Positions 24,520 through 33,667 of a stretch of 64,000 bases of DNA are shown here, in pieces. The notes beneath the pieces were generated by a model. It was not told the origin of the DNA. It was given only the letters and a program-made list of their open reading frames with translations, and did not search any database. This stretch comes from Rhodanobacteraceae bacterium (lineage in GTDB: Bacteria; Pseudomonadota; Gammaproteobacteria; Xanthomonadales; SZUA-5). The stretch lies in assembly GCA_024234055.1 (NCBI GenBank), contig JACKOW010000003.1, forward strand, positions 124,001-188,000, written 5' to 3'. The first letter of the stretch is position 1; each line of letters begins with the position of its first letter. A program made the translations under genes and the position numbers.

Positions 24520-24714
24520 GCCTCTGCGTGAACCCATGTCGTCAGTTGTTGAAGCGTCATTGCGAGCCACCTGTATCGGCCTGAAACTGCCCACCGGCCA
24601 TGAACCACAAGCTTGCCTGTAGGAGCGACCTTGCGGCGCGACCGCTGCTGCGGACGTGCGGCATGCCGGTCGCGACGCGAGGTCGCTCCTACAGGCGAGC
24701 TTGCCGACCGGCGA
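24520..24714. repeat. composite repeat: CATTGCGAGCCACCT unit and inverted pair of GTAGGAGCGACC units
   Basis: Positions 24520-24600 carry CAGTTGTTGAAGCGTCATTG then CGAGCCACCTGTATCGGCC, as at 51085-51140. Positions 24609-24714 carry two GTAGGAGCGACC units in opposite orientation, beginning AAGCTTGCCTGTAGGAGCG and ending in its inverse, so the arms are over 25 bp. Apart from the operators at 24389-24414, the remainder of 24380-24785 has nothing that I can identify. Confidence 0.8.
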
Positions 24715-24785
24715 GCTTGGGGATCAGGGCCCATGGACGGTGTCGGGCCTACACAGGTGGCTCGCCAGGAGCCGGACAGGACGCC

Positions 24786-25808
24786 TCAGAAGCGGAGCTG
24801 GCGCAACACGGCGCAAGCCTGCTCGATGGCCTCGCCACCCACATCCAGATGGGTCACGAAACGGACGGTTCTCGGACCGAATGCCGACGCACGTACACCC
24901 TGCTCTTTCAGCCCGGACAGGAAGCGCTCGGCGCTGAGCTCACCGGCCAGGTCGAAGATCACGATATTGGTGTGCACCGGGCGGATGCCGGCGACATAGG
25001 GCTGCTGGGCAAGCACCGCAGCCAGTTGCCGAGCGTGGGCGTGATCCTCACGCAAACGTTCCGTGTGATGCTTCAATGCATACAAGCCCGCTGCCGCCAG
25101 GAATCCGATCTGGCGCATGCCGCCACCGAAGCCCTTGCGCAGCCTACGAGCCTTGGCGATGAAGGCTTTCGTTCCCAGCAACAACGAGCCTACCGGCGCA
25201 CCCAATCCTTTGGACAGGCAGATCGAGAGGCTGTCGAACTCGGCGCCCCATACCCGAGGGGACTCGCCGGTTTCCGCCAGCGCGTTGAACAGCCGTGCGC
25301 CGTCCAGATGCAAGCTCAATCCGCGTTCACTGCATAGCGCGCGGATCGGACGCACCTGGTCGATCGTGTAGTAACTGCCGCCAGCGGCATTGCAGGTGTT
25401 CTCCAGCACCACCAGGCGCGAGCGTGGCAACCAGTCGGCTGGCGGTTTGATCGCCGCCGCGATTTGCGCTGCATTCAGCCGGCCGTGGTCGCCGGGAATG
25501 GTCTGAATGGCGATCTGCGAATGGAAGGCATAGCCGCCGTTCTCGTAGCGGAACACATGCGAGGTCTCTTCGCAGATCAACTCGTCCATCGGCTCGGTAT
25601 GGGCCTTGATGGCAATCTGGTTGCTCATCACGCCCGAGGGCATGAACAGCGCCGCTTCGTGGCCGAAGAGATCCGCGGCGTAATCCTGCAGCGCATGCAC
25701 GCCCGGGTCTTCATTGAACACATCGTCGCCGACTTCGGCGGCACACATGGCCGCGAGCATGCCCGGCGTTGGGCGGGTGACGGTATCGCTGATCAGGTCG
25801 ATGGGCAT
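24786..25808 (-). CDS. ltaE: low-specificity L-threonine aldolase
   Basis: A PLP enzyme that splits L-threonine or allo-threonine into glycine and acetaldehyde. The start MPIDLISDTVTRPTPGM is canonical. H84 in EETSHVF stacks on the cofactor, D169 in HLDGARLFNA contacts the pyridine nitrogen, and K200 in CLSKGLGAPVGS forms the Schiff base. The length of 340 residues is normal. It is transcribed alone, downstream of smc but separated from it by an AT-rich foldback repeat. Confidence 0.94.
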   Translation of the reverse strand: MPIDLISDTVTRPTPGMLAAMCAAEVGDDVFNEDPGVHALQDYAADLFGHEAALFMPSGVMSNQIAIKAHTEPMDELICEETSHVFRYENGGYAFHSQIAIQTIPGDHGRLNAAQIAAAIKPPADWLPRSRLVVLENTCNAAGGSYYTIDQVRPIRALCSERGLSLHLDGARLFNALAETGESPRVWGAEFDSLSICLSKGLGAPVGSLLLGTKAFIAKARRLRKGFGGGMRQIGFLAAAGLYALKHHTERLREDHAHARQLAAVLAQQPYVAGIRPVHTNIVIFDLAGELSAERFLSGLKEQGVRASAFGPRTVRFVTHLDVGGEAIEQACAVLRQLRF

Positions 25809-25879
25809 CGTCGCGAGTCGAGTGGTCGAAAGGGAACACAGATTGTTCGCGCCGCAAACAGTCCTGCTGCGGTGGCGAA

Positions 25880-25965
25880 GTAAAACGTAAAACGTGAAAC
25901 GTCAATTTGAAGCCACAGCCCCGGAAACCCAAATTGACGTTTTACGTTTTACGTTTGACGTTTGA
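25880..25965. repeat. AT-rich foldback, GTAAAACGTAAAACGTGAAA arms
   Basis: GTAAAACGTAAAAC...GTCAATTTG at 25880-25909 and CAAATTGACGTTTTACGTTT onward at 25930-25965 are inverted repeats with about two mismatches in 30. It is the same family as 15631-15754 but with a spacer of only about 20 bp. It lies between the smc stop and the ltaE start. Confidence 0.85.
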
Positions 25966-26001
25966 CCCCTGCCCCAGCGCGCTCAACAAGATTTACGACA
26001 A

Positions 26002-29000
26002 TCACGCCGCCTGCATGGTCAAGCGCGTCGCCTCGGCCAGATCGACGCTGACCAGTCGCGACACGCCGGGTTCGCGCATGGTCACGCCGGCCAGCTGGTT
26101 GGCGGCTTCCATGGTGACCTTGTTGTGCGAGACCACCAGGAACTGCACGCTCTTGCTCATCTCCAGCACCATCTGACTGAAGCGGCCGACATTGGCCTCA
26201 TCCAGGGGCGCGTCAACCTCGTCCAGCAGACAGAAGGGCGCCGGATTCAGGCGGAAGATGGAGAACACCAGAGAGACCGCCGTCAGCGCTTTCTCGCCGC
26301 CGGAGAGCAGACCGATGCTGGCCGGCTTCTTGCCGGGCGGGCGGGCAATGATGTTGACGCCGGTGGACAGCAGGTCCTCGCCGGTCAGCTCCAGATAGGC
26401 GTGTCCACCGCCGAACAGACGCGGAAACAGCTCCTGCACGCCGGCGTTGACGCGGTCGAAGGTCTCCTTGAAACGGGTGCGGGTTTCGCGATCGATCTTG
26501 CGGATCGCTTCTTCCAGGGTTTCCAGGGCTTCGGTCAGGTCGGCGTGCTGGGCATCCAGATAGGTCTTGCGCGTGGATTGTTCTTCCAGCTCCTGGATGG
26601 CCGCCAGATTGACCGGTTCCAGGCGCTTGATGCGCTGTTCCAGATCGACCAGGCGTGCTTCCCAAGCCGGCAATGTGGCCTCGGGATTGAGTTCGGCCAG
26701 CACCGCTTCGCGCTCGTAACCCTCGGCATGCATGGCCTCTTCCAGGGCCTCGGCCTTGATCCGGATGGCCTGCTCGGCCAGTTGTGCCTGACTCTTCTTC
26801 TCGCGGGCCTGGGCCAGCTGATGATCGATGCGCTGGCGCTCGAAATCCTGCTTGCGCAGACGCTGATCCAGCTGCTCCAGCTGCTGGCGGGCCGTGCTCA
26901 GCTTCTGGTCGACAATCACGCGTTGGTCCAGATGCAGCCTCAGCTCTTCCTCGAGCTTGGGCAGTGGCCCGTCAGTTTCGGTCAACTGCTGCTGCAATTG
27001 CACACGGCGACCTTCCAGTTGTGACAGCTGCAGCTCGATGCGCTCGATGGCAGCGGTCAGCGAGCGCGCCGCAGTGCGCTTGGATTCCACCGACAGCGCC
27101 AGCTGGCGCTCGCCTTCCTGAGCTTCGCGCGCTCCGGCGCGTACGCTTTCACGCGCCTGCGCCAGCTGCTGGCGCTCGATCTCCAGCTGCTCGCGTTGTT
27201 CGGCCAGGGTTTCCAGTCTGGACATCTCGCCGTTGAGCTTGCCGCGCGCTTCCTTGACCTGCTGCTCCGCCTGGGCAATCTGTTCGGCCAGCTGCTCGCG
27301 CTCCTTGGCGATGGCCTCGCGACGCTGCCGCTCCTGCTCGACCTTGCCTTCGTGACTGCGTACGCGGCCGGCGAAATCGGCCAGTTTGCGATGTGCCGCG
27401 TATAGACTCGTCTGCGCCAACTCGCGCATGCGCTCGGCTTCAGCCAGGGCACTGCGGCTCTGGGCCAGCGAATCTTCCAGCTCGGCCGAACGCGCATCCA
27501 TGGCCTCGATGCTGGCCTTGAGTGTCTCGATCTCACGACCGCGCTGGATCACGCCTTCGTGTCCCTGGCTGCCGCGATCGATGCGCCGCCAACCGGGGCC
27601 GAACCAATGGCCATCGCGGGTCATCGCACTCTGATGCGGCGCCAATGTGGGTGCCGTGGAGCGCGCTGCGAACTCGTCCTCGACTGCCATGATCCCGCCC
27701 AGCCAGCAGGCCAGTGCTGCCGGACCTCGAACTTTCTCCGCCAGGCTACCCGGGGGCAGCGCCACACCGGCGCTGTAGGCATCGACCAGCGTCAACACGC
27801 CCTTGGGCAGGCTGGCGAGTTCGATCTCGCGATCGGTCGCCGCTTCAATGACGATGGCCTCGAGCGCCATGCCCAATGCGGTTTCCACGGCCGCTTCCCA
27901 ACCGGGCTCGACCTGCAACAAGGTGCCGAGCCTCGGTGCCTGCTGCAAACCCTGCTTGCTGAGCCAGGCACCGAGATCGCGCTTGTCCTCACCCAGGGCC
28001 GCATGCTGCAGGGCCTCCAGCGAGGCCAATCGGCCGCGCGCGGCGCTTAGCTGCTGGCGCTCCTGGTTCAGTTGCGTCTGGGTGCCGCGCAGGGTCTGTT
28101 CGGCCTTGGACAAGGCCGACTTGCGATCATCCAGCTCAGCCGACAGCGTCTCGACGGTGGCTTCTTCGGCAGCGAGTCCCTCGCGCAGTGCGTTCAACTC
28201 GTCGGCACTGCCGCGCGAGCTCAGCATCGCGGTTTCCGAATCGAGAATCTCGCGGCGCTTCAGCGCCTGATGCACCTGGCGTTCCAGATAATCGATGCGG
28301 GTACGCTCGACTTCGGCGGCCTTGGTGGCTTCTCCCTGACTGCGATTGAGCAGATCGGCACGACTCTGCCACTGCGCCAGCGCGCCTTCCGCTGCCGCCA
28401 GCGCTTCGCTGCGTTCTTCGGCAGCATCGGCCAGCGCATTGAGCCTGGGCTCTTCGCGTTGCAATGCCTGCTGCAGCATCTGCTCCTGCTCGCGGTCCAG
28501 CCGGCCCTGCTCGCTCAGATGCTCACGCTGGCCAGCCAGATCGGCCAGTTCGCGCTTGAGGCGAGCTACGCTGTCGCGGCGGAAATTCAGCTGCTGCTCA
28601 ACCCGGGCGATCTCGGCGCCCACTTGATAGTGCTCGGCCTGGACCGAGCGGAAAGCCTCGGCGGCCTCGCCGTGCTGGGTGCGTGCGGCCTCGATATCAG
28701 CCTCGTTGCGGGTCTGATCGGTGGCGAGTTGTTCCACCAGCAATTCGGTCTGTCGCAGTTTGGCAATCTCGGCCTCCAGCTGCTGCGCCAGCGCTCGCCA
28801 GGCCAGGGCCTTGGCCTCGGCATCCACCTTGCGCTGTTCGGCGCGAAGCTCGGTCCAGCGTTCGGCCTGCTTGGCCTGCCGGCGCAGATGTTCCAGATGT
28901 TTGTCGACCTCGTCGCTGACGTCTTTCAGACGCTCCAGATTCTCGCGCGTGGCGCGCATGCGCGACTCGGTTTCCTTGCGACGCTCCTTGTACTTGGAGA

Positions 29001-29508
29001 TGCCGGCGGCTTCTTCGAGATGCACGCGCAGGTCTTCGGGCGCCGCTTCGACGATCTGCGAAATCATGCCTTGCTCGATGATCGCGTAGGAACGCGGTCC
29101 AAGTCCGGTGCCCAGAAACAGATCGGTCACATCGCGGCGACGGCATTTGGTCCCGTTCAACCAGTACTGCGACTGACTGTCGCGGCCGACCACGCGCCGC
29201 ACCGAGATCTCGTTGTAGGCAGCGTATTCACCGAGGATGCTGGCGTCGGAATTGTCGAAAATCAGCTCCACCGAGGCCTGGCCCACCGGCTTGCGCTCGG
29301 TGGTGCCATTGAAGATCACATCGGTCATGGAATCGCCGCGAAGGCGGCTGGCGGCGGATTCACCCAGCACCCACTTGACCGCGTCGATGATATTGGACTT
29401 GCCGCAGCCATTCGGACCAACTACCGCCGTCATATTGGTGGGCAGGTGCAAGGTCGTCGGGTCGACGAAGGACTTGAAGCCGGCCAGTTTGACAGTGGCT
29501 AGACGCAT
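26002..29508 (-). CDS. smc: chromosome segregation protein SMC
   Basis: The large ATPase of the bacterial condensin complex, 1168 residues. The N-terminal Walker A is GPNGCGKSN at 31-39, followed by long coiled coils (about 170-500 and 670-1010), with the hinge between (about 520-640). The C-terminal head has the signature LLSGGEKALTAVSLVF and Walker B FCLLDEVDAPLDEANV. RRDVTDLFLGTGLGPRSYAIIEQGMI is the usual Q-loop region. No scpA or scpB is adjacent, nor is zipA, which often follows smc in gammaproteobacteria. The length and domains are intact. Confidence 0.97.
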   Translation of the reverse strand: MRLATVKLAGFKSFVDPTTLHLPTNMTAVVGPNGCGKSNIIDAVKWVLGESAASRLRGDSMTDVIFNGTTERKPVGQASVELIFDNSDASILGEYAAYNEISVRRVVGRDSQSQYWLNGTKCRRRDVTDLFLGTGLGPRSYAIIEQGMISQIVEAAPEDLRVHLEEAAGISKYKERRKETESRMRATRENLERLKDVSDEVDKHLEHLRRQAKQAERWTELRAEQRKVDAEAKALAWRALAQQLEAEIAKLRQTELLVEQLATDQTRNEADIEAARTQHGEAAEAFRSVQAEHYQVGAEIARVEQQLNFRRDSVARLKRELADLAGQREHLSEQGRLDREQEQMLQQALQREEPRLNALADAAEERSEALAAAEGALAQWQSRADLLNRSQGEATKAAEVERTRIDYLERQVHQALKRREILDSETAMLSSRGSADELNALREGLAAEEATVETLSAELDDRKSALSKAEQTLRGTQTQLNQERQQLSAARGRLASLEALQHAALGEDKRDLGAWLSKQGLQQAPRLGTLLQVEPGWEAAVETALGMALEAIVIEAATDREIELASLPKGVLTLVDAYSAGVALPPGSLAEKVRGPAALACWLGGIMAVEDEFAARSTAPTLAPHQSAMTRDGHWFGPGWRRIDRGSQGHEGVIQRGREIETLKASIEAMDARSAELEDSLAQSRSALAEAERMRELAQTSLYAAHRKLADFAGRVRSHEGKVEQERQRREAIAKEREQLAEQIAQAEQQVKEARGKLNGEMSRLETLAEQREQLEIERQQLAQARESVRAGAREAQEGERQLALSVESKRTAARSLTAAIERIELQLSQLEGRRVQLQQQLTETDGPLPKLEEELRLHLDQRVIVDQKLSTARQQLEQLDQRLRKQDFERQRIDHQLAQAREKKSQAQLAEQAIRIKAEALEEAMHAEGYEREAVLAELNPEATLPAWEARLVDLEQRIKRLEPVNLAAIQELEEQSTRKTYLDAQHADLTEALETLEEAIRKIDRETRTRFKETFDRVNAGVQELFPRLFGGGHAYLELTGEDLLSTGVNIIARPPGKKPASIGLLSGGEKALTAVSLVFSIFRLNPAPFCLLDEVDAPLDEANVGRFSQMVLEMSKSVQFLVVSHNKVTMEAANQLAGVTMREPGVSRLVSVDLAEATRLTMQAA

Positions 29509-29713
29509 TGCGCGGACGATTCTCGGGGATCAATGGTGACTTCGAGTGCCGTGGCGCCGCTGGGCTGCCCGGTCAAACGGACCGCGAACTATAGCACCGC
29601 GATCCCGAGCGCCAATTCCAGCGATGGATCTGGATGGCATGCGAGCGCACAGGACTTGTTGCCGAGCCCCTCCAAGTTCATGCTGGTTGGCGTCCTCCCG
29701 ATCGGCCGATGCC

Positions 29714-30160
29714 ATGGATACCCTGACTACTGGCACCATCGTCGCAGCCATTGTGCTGCTGGTTGTTGCTGCGGTCTTTATCCGTATGCGCCGTCACCGA
29801 GCCCTGCTCGGCGAACTGGGGCAGCTGCCGTCCCGGGTGACCAATCCGCGTCTGTACACGGCCCTGCGCAGCATTCGTGCCTGGGAACTCAAGGCCGGTG
29901 AAGGTGCCCGTGCCTGCAACTGGGCCCGCGAGAGCGACGGCCAGCGTTTCCGTACCGAACAAGCCATACGCCTGCCGATCGCTGGTTGCGGGCGAGCCTG
30001 CCAGTGTGAATACCTGCCCGTCACCGAGGGACGGAGACGCCAGCGGCGGCGTGTGATCAACGACCAGACGGTGCTGAACATGGGCGACAGCAAGGCCGGC
30101 AATCGACGCAGCAAGGATGGACGGCGCAAGGACGACCATTGGGGCGGCGATCAGCGCTGA
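29714..30160 (+). CDS. small membrane-anchored protein with a Cys cluster, unknown function
   Basis: From ATG 29714 the protein has 148 residues: a transmembrane helix at about 7-23 (TGTIVAAIVLLVVAAVFI), a segment LPSRVTNPRLYTALRSIRAW, and then a region with three cysteines plus an earlier one (GARACNWARE...IAGCGRACQCEYLPV) ending in a very basic tail (RRRQRRRV, NRRSKDGRRKDDHW). The Cys spacing could bind a metal, but I recognise no family. It diverges from smc across about 205 bases and is followed by a repeat. Confidence 0.6.
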   Translation: MDTLTTGTIVAAIVLLVVAAVFIRMRRHRALLGELGQLPSRVTNPRLYTALRSIRAWELKAGEGARACNWARESDGQRFRTEQAIRLPIAGCGRACQCEYLPVTEGRRRQRRRVINDQTVLNMGDSKAGNRRSKDGRRKDDHWGGDQR

Positions 30161-30164
30161 TCCT

Positions 30165-30210
30165 GGACGGAGTCCGCTCCCACCGTAGGAGCGACCTTGC
30201 GTCGCGACCG
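30165..30210. repeat. GGAGTCCGCTCCCAC unit followed by a GTAGGAGCGACC unit
   Basis: TGGACGGAGTCCGCTCCCAC runs directly into GTAGGAGCGACCTTGCGTCG. This shows how two repeat families are fused end to end in this genome. It lies between the convergent unknown gene and the exonuclease gene. Confidence 0.8.
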
Positions 30211-30260
30211 CAGTCCAGCTGCCACGCAGCTGTTTAACGACAACCAGCCCCGGCAAGCTG

Positions 30261-31121
30261 CTAGGCCGCCCTCACCCTGCTTTGCCGCGGCGCCGATGCA
30301 GGCACCGTCAGCATGACTCGCAGCACTCGCAGCAGGGCCTCCAGGTCATAGCGGTTGTGTTGCATGACGCGCAGCAGATCACGTGTCTGGCCAGTGGCAA
30401 GGAACTCGCGCCAGGCCCGCGGGGCTTCGCTGCCGGGCAAGTCGTTCTCGCGCGCCCTCCCCAGCAGCATGCGTTCGGCGGTGGTCAACTTGCAGTTGGG
30501 CCATTGGCCACGAAAAGCCCGACGGACCGGATGCAGCAAATCCCAATGCCCTGTCGCCGCCGATCCGGACTGGTGACCATGCAGGGTTTCCAGCGTGCGC
30601 ATCGCCGGCACATCGAAGGACTTGCCGTTGTAGCTGACCAGATGTGCTGCCCCGGCGCATTCGTCGATCCAGGCAGCCACCAGCGCGGACTCACCACAGG
30701 GCCGGGTCATCAGGTACTGGCGCAAGACCCAACCATCATCAATCCACCGCAGCACACCGAGCAGGAACACCTTGAGCCCGACCCCGCCGCTGAGACCGCT
30801 GGTCTCGGTGTCGAACAGCCGCAGATGCTCCAGCGGCACCGCCAGATCCGGATCCCAGGGCGGCCGCAGCACCTCGGGCAGATCCAAACCCGCGAGCTTC
30901 AGGCGTAGAGCGCTGACGCGCACTTCGTGCAAACGCAAACCCGGCGCCAACTCGTGACCGGGAAGCTCCGCGGGCCGACTATCGGCCACCTGGCCGCTGC
31001 GCTCACGCGCCAGCAGGCGCAAGCGGCCCAGGCGCTCGCTCCACTCGGCATCGACGACCGGAGGCGCCGCTGGCGGTGTGTGACGACCAGCAAGTTGCCC
31101 CAAGCGCTGGCGCAGATCCAT
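30261..31121 (-). CDS. RNase H-like exonuclease, YprB/MrfB-type
   Basis: A 286-residue predicted DEDD-family 3'-5' DNA exonuclease. The first motif is D104-T-E106 in RLFDTETSGLSGG, followed by KVFLLGVLRW; then HLVSYNGKSFDVPAMRTLE supplies the second aspartate, and HNRYDLEALL a later one. This is the arrangement of the RNase_H_2 family to which B. subtilis YprB (MrfB) belongs. The start at ATG 31121 lies 31 bases after the helicase stop, matching the helicase-exonuclease order of mrfAB, a mitomycin-damage repair pair. An upstream in-frame extension to 31271 would overlap the helicase and is less likely. Confidence 0.85.
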   Translation of the reverse strand: MDLRQRLGQLAGRHTPPAAPPVVDAEWSERLGRLRLLARERSGQVADSRPAELPGHELAPGLRLHEVRVSALRLKLAGLDLPEVLRPPWDPDLAVPLEHLRLFDTETSGLSGGVGLKVFLLGVLRWIDDGWVLRQYLMTRPCGESALVAAWIDECAGAAHLVSYNGKSFDVPAMRTLETLHGHQSGSAATGHWDLLHPVRRAFRGQWPNCKLTTAERMLLGRARENDLPGSEAPRAWREFLATGQTRDLLRVMQHNRYDLEALLRVLRVMLTVPASAPRQSRVRAA

Positions 31122-31152
31122 GCTGCCCCGCTCCCTGTCCCGGGCCAGCGCG

Positions 31153-33550
31153 CTAGTGCCGACTGGCAGTCGCCGGCGTGGCGTCGACCAATGTCGGCAT
31201 CGGGGCGCTGCTCTGGTGCTTGAGCAGGGCCAGCACCCGCAGCGCGCTGCCCTTGGGCGAACGCAACTCATCCGTGCCCAATATGGGCCCTACACAAGCC
31301 GGGCAACCCGGGCCGCAACGGCAACCGGAAATCAAGGCACTGGCCGCAGATACCAGCTCTTCGCGCCGCTCGAACAGCGGTCTAGACAGCCCGATGCCAC
31401 CCGGGTAGTTGTCGTAGAGATACACCGCTGGCGCAAAGGCGGCCAGCGATTCGAGGTCCAGCGCCTCGCCGCCAGGCCCCCGCAGCTCGCCTCGTCCTTT
31501 GCTGGAAACCTGCGCAGACCAGTCGTTGTCGCCACTCCCCACGGCCTTGCCCAGATCCCGCGGCTCTGACATGGACAGCAGTGTAGCCACGGTATGCAGG
31601 GCATAAGCCGCGCCGAGAAAGCCATCAAGCGCCTCGAAGCGGGTCTTGAACGTCCGGTCAATGGCTTCAGGCGACAGCCGCCACCAGACCGAGGTGGTCT
31701 GCAGTTCCTGATCCGGCAGATTGACCGGCCCGTAGCCGATGTTCTCGTGGCTGTAGTAGCGGATCTTCTTGTAGCCCGTCACCCGCCGAACCACGTGGAC
31801 TTCGCCATGCTGGGCCGCGCCCTCGCCGGAATCCGCCTGCCCAAATTCGGCCAGAGGCTTCAGGCGGGTGTAGTCGATGGCATCGGTGTAGTAATCGACA
31901 TGGGTGCGGGTGACATAGGCCTTGCGACCCACCCAGTCCAGCTTCTCCACCTGCCAGGGCACGGATTGCACCATGTAGATCGCGCCCTCATACAAGGTCA
32001 GCGCGGCCGAAGAGAAATCTACTTCGGCGATGATGGTCTGCTTGCCGCCGGTGCGGTCGACCACCACGAAGTTGCCGTCGGCCACCGAGCGCAGATTGAC
32101 AGCGCCGGCCGGATAACTGTCGTCGATCCAATGCCAGCGGGTGCCGTCGCGATGCAGCACGCCCTCTTCCGCCAGATATTCGAGGAATTCGCGGATATCG
32201 CGTTCGCCGTAGCGATCATGATCGGTGAAGGGCAGCTCGAAGGCAGCGCAGCGGATATGGTCGAGCATAATCAGCAGCTGGTCCGGATCGATACGCGCAT
32301 GTTCGGGTGACTGCTCGAGGAAATAGGCCGGATTGCGCACCACGAACTGATCCAGCGCCTCGCTGCTGGCGACCAGCACGCCCAGCGCCGATTGTTGCCG
32401 GCGTCCGGCCCGGCCCAGGCGCTGTCGGGTGGCGGCAATGCTGCCGGGATAGCCACATAGCAAGGCGACGTCGAGCGCACCGATATCGACGCCCAGTTCC
32501 AGTGCCGAAGTCGAGACGATGGCATCGATGGAGCCGGCGCGCATCAGTTTTTCCGTCAGCCGGCGCTCTTCCGGCAGATAACCACCGCGATAGGCGCGCA
32601 CCCGGGCCGGCTTGCGCGGATCGTGATCGAACACGTCTTTCAGGTACTTGGTGAGCACCTCGACCATCAGCCGCGACTGCGCAAACAGAATGGCCTTGAG
32701 CCCGGCCTTCACGCTCATCCGTGCCAGCTTGCTCACCTGCGAGCGCGCCGACGCACGGATGCCGAGGTCGGGATTGATCGGCGGCGGATTCCAGAACAAC
32801 AGATGGCTGGCGCCGCGCGGCTCACCGCTGTCGGTCACGGCCTGCATGGCCATTCCGTCAGCGCCTGGGCGTGTTCGCGCGGATTGCCGATGGTGGCCGA
32901 ACAGCAGATGTACTGCGGGCGCACGCCATAGAAGGCGCAGACGCGCTGCAGCCGCCGCAACACATTGGCGACATGGGCGCCAAACACACCGCGATAGCTG
33001 TGCACCTCGTCAATGACGATGAAGCGCAGCGACTGGAAGAACTGCGCCCATTTGGTGTGGTGCGGCAGGATCGCCTGATGCAGCATGTCCGGGTTGGTCA
33101 CCACGACATCGCCCTTGGTGCGCACCGCCTGGCGCGCATCCGAGGGGTATCGCCATCAAAGGTGTAGGCGCGCACGCCGAGTTCGCCGGCGCGGTTGAGC
33201 TCCATCAGTTCCGCCACCTGATCCTGCGCCAGAGCCTTGGTAGGGAACAGATACAGGGCCTTGGCCTCATGCTGCAGCGCGGCATTGAGTACCGGACCGT
33301 TGAAGCACAGAGTTTTTCCGGATGCCGTGGGCGTGGCCACCACGCAATGCCCGCCGTCATCCAGCACGCGCCAGGCCTCGGCCTGATGGCTGTAGAGCTC
33401 GCGCACGCCGCGTGACTGCAGCGCCTGACGCAAGCGTGGATCGATGCTGTCGGGTATGGGTGCGTAGCGGCCGATCTGCGCCGGCGTCACCGCTTCGGCG
33501 GTGATGCAGCCACGGTACTTGCGCTTGAGCTTGGCTGCCAACGCGGCCAC
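31153..33550 (-). pseudogene. DEAD/DEAH-box helicase with DUF1998 (YprA/MrfA-type), two frameshifts
   Basis: The full reading of about 799 codons is split over three frames. Fragment one (33550 to about 33145) has ELYSHQAEAW and Walker A VVATPTASGKTL. Fragment two (about 33145 to 32855) has DEVH in FIVIDEVHSYRG and CCSATIGNP. Fragment three (about 32855 to 31153) has the second helicase domain (IVSTSALELGVDIGALD, QRLGRAGRR) and the C-terminal cysteine cluster CRCGPGCPACVGP typical of MrfA. Restoring one base in the GGGG run at 33144-33147 and one near 32853-32856 would rejoin all three. It may be a decayed gene or two sequencing indels; both are in short homopolymers. Confidence 0.85.
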
Positions 33551-33626
33551 CCGGTCGGGTGCCGGCGCTTCAGGGGCTCAAATCCAGACTCGACATCTGA
33601 CAGCACGGCGTTTAAGCTCACGACTC

Positions 33627-33641
33627 GTTCTCTTTTCGTTC
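33627..33641. promoter_or_regulatory. candidate LexA box, GTTC-N7-GTTC direct repeat
   Basis: GTTC at 33627-33630 and GTTC at 33638-33641 are separated by seven bases, the arrangement known for alphaproteobacterial LexA boxes. It lies 26 bases upstream of the lexA start and 77 bases upstream of the divergent helicase start. The motif is short, so chance is possible. Confidence 0.45.
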
Positions 33642-33667
33642 TCCCGATGACTCAGCGTAGAGAACCA

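Noticed and set aside
29714..30160. zipA beside smc
   Set aside because: ZipA has an N-terminal helix, a long Pro/Gln linker and a globular FtsZ-binding domain of about 130 residues. The product here is 148 residues with a Cys cluster and a basic tail.
32853..33147. Programmed frameshifting in the helicase
   Set aside because: Both sites would need single-base changes in the same direction at ordinary short runs, with no slippery heptamer or downstream pseudoknot that I can see. Decay or sequencing indels explain it more simply.
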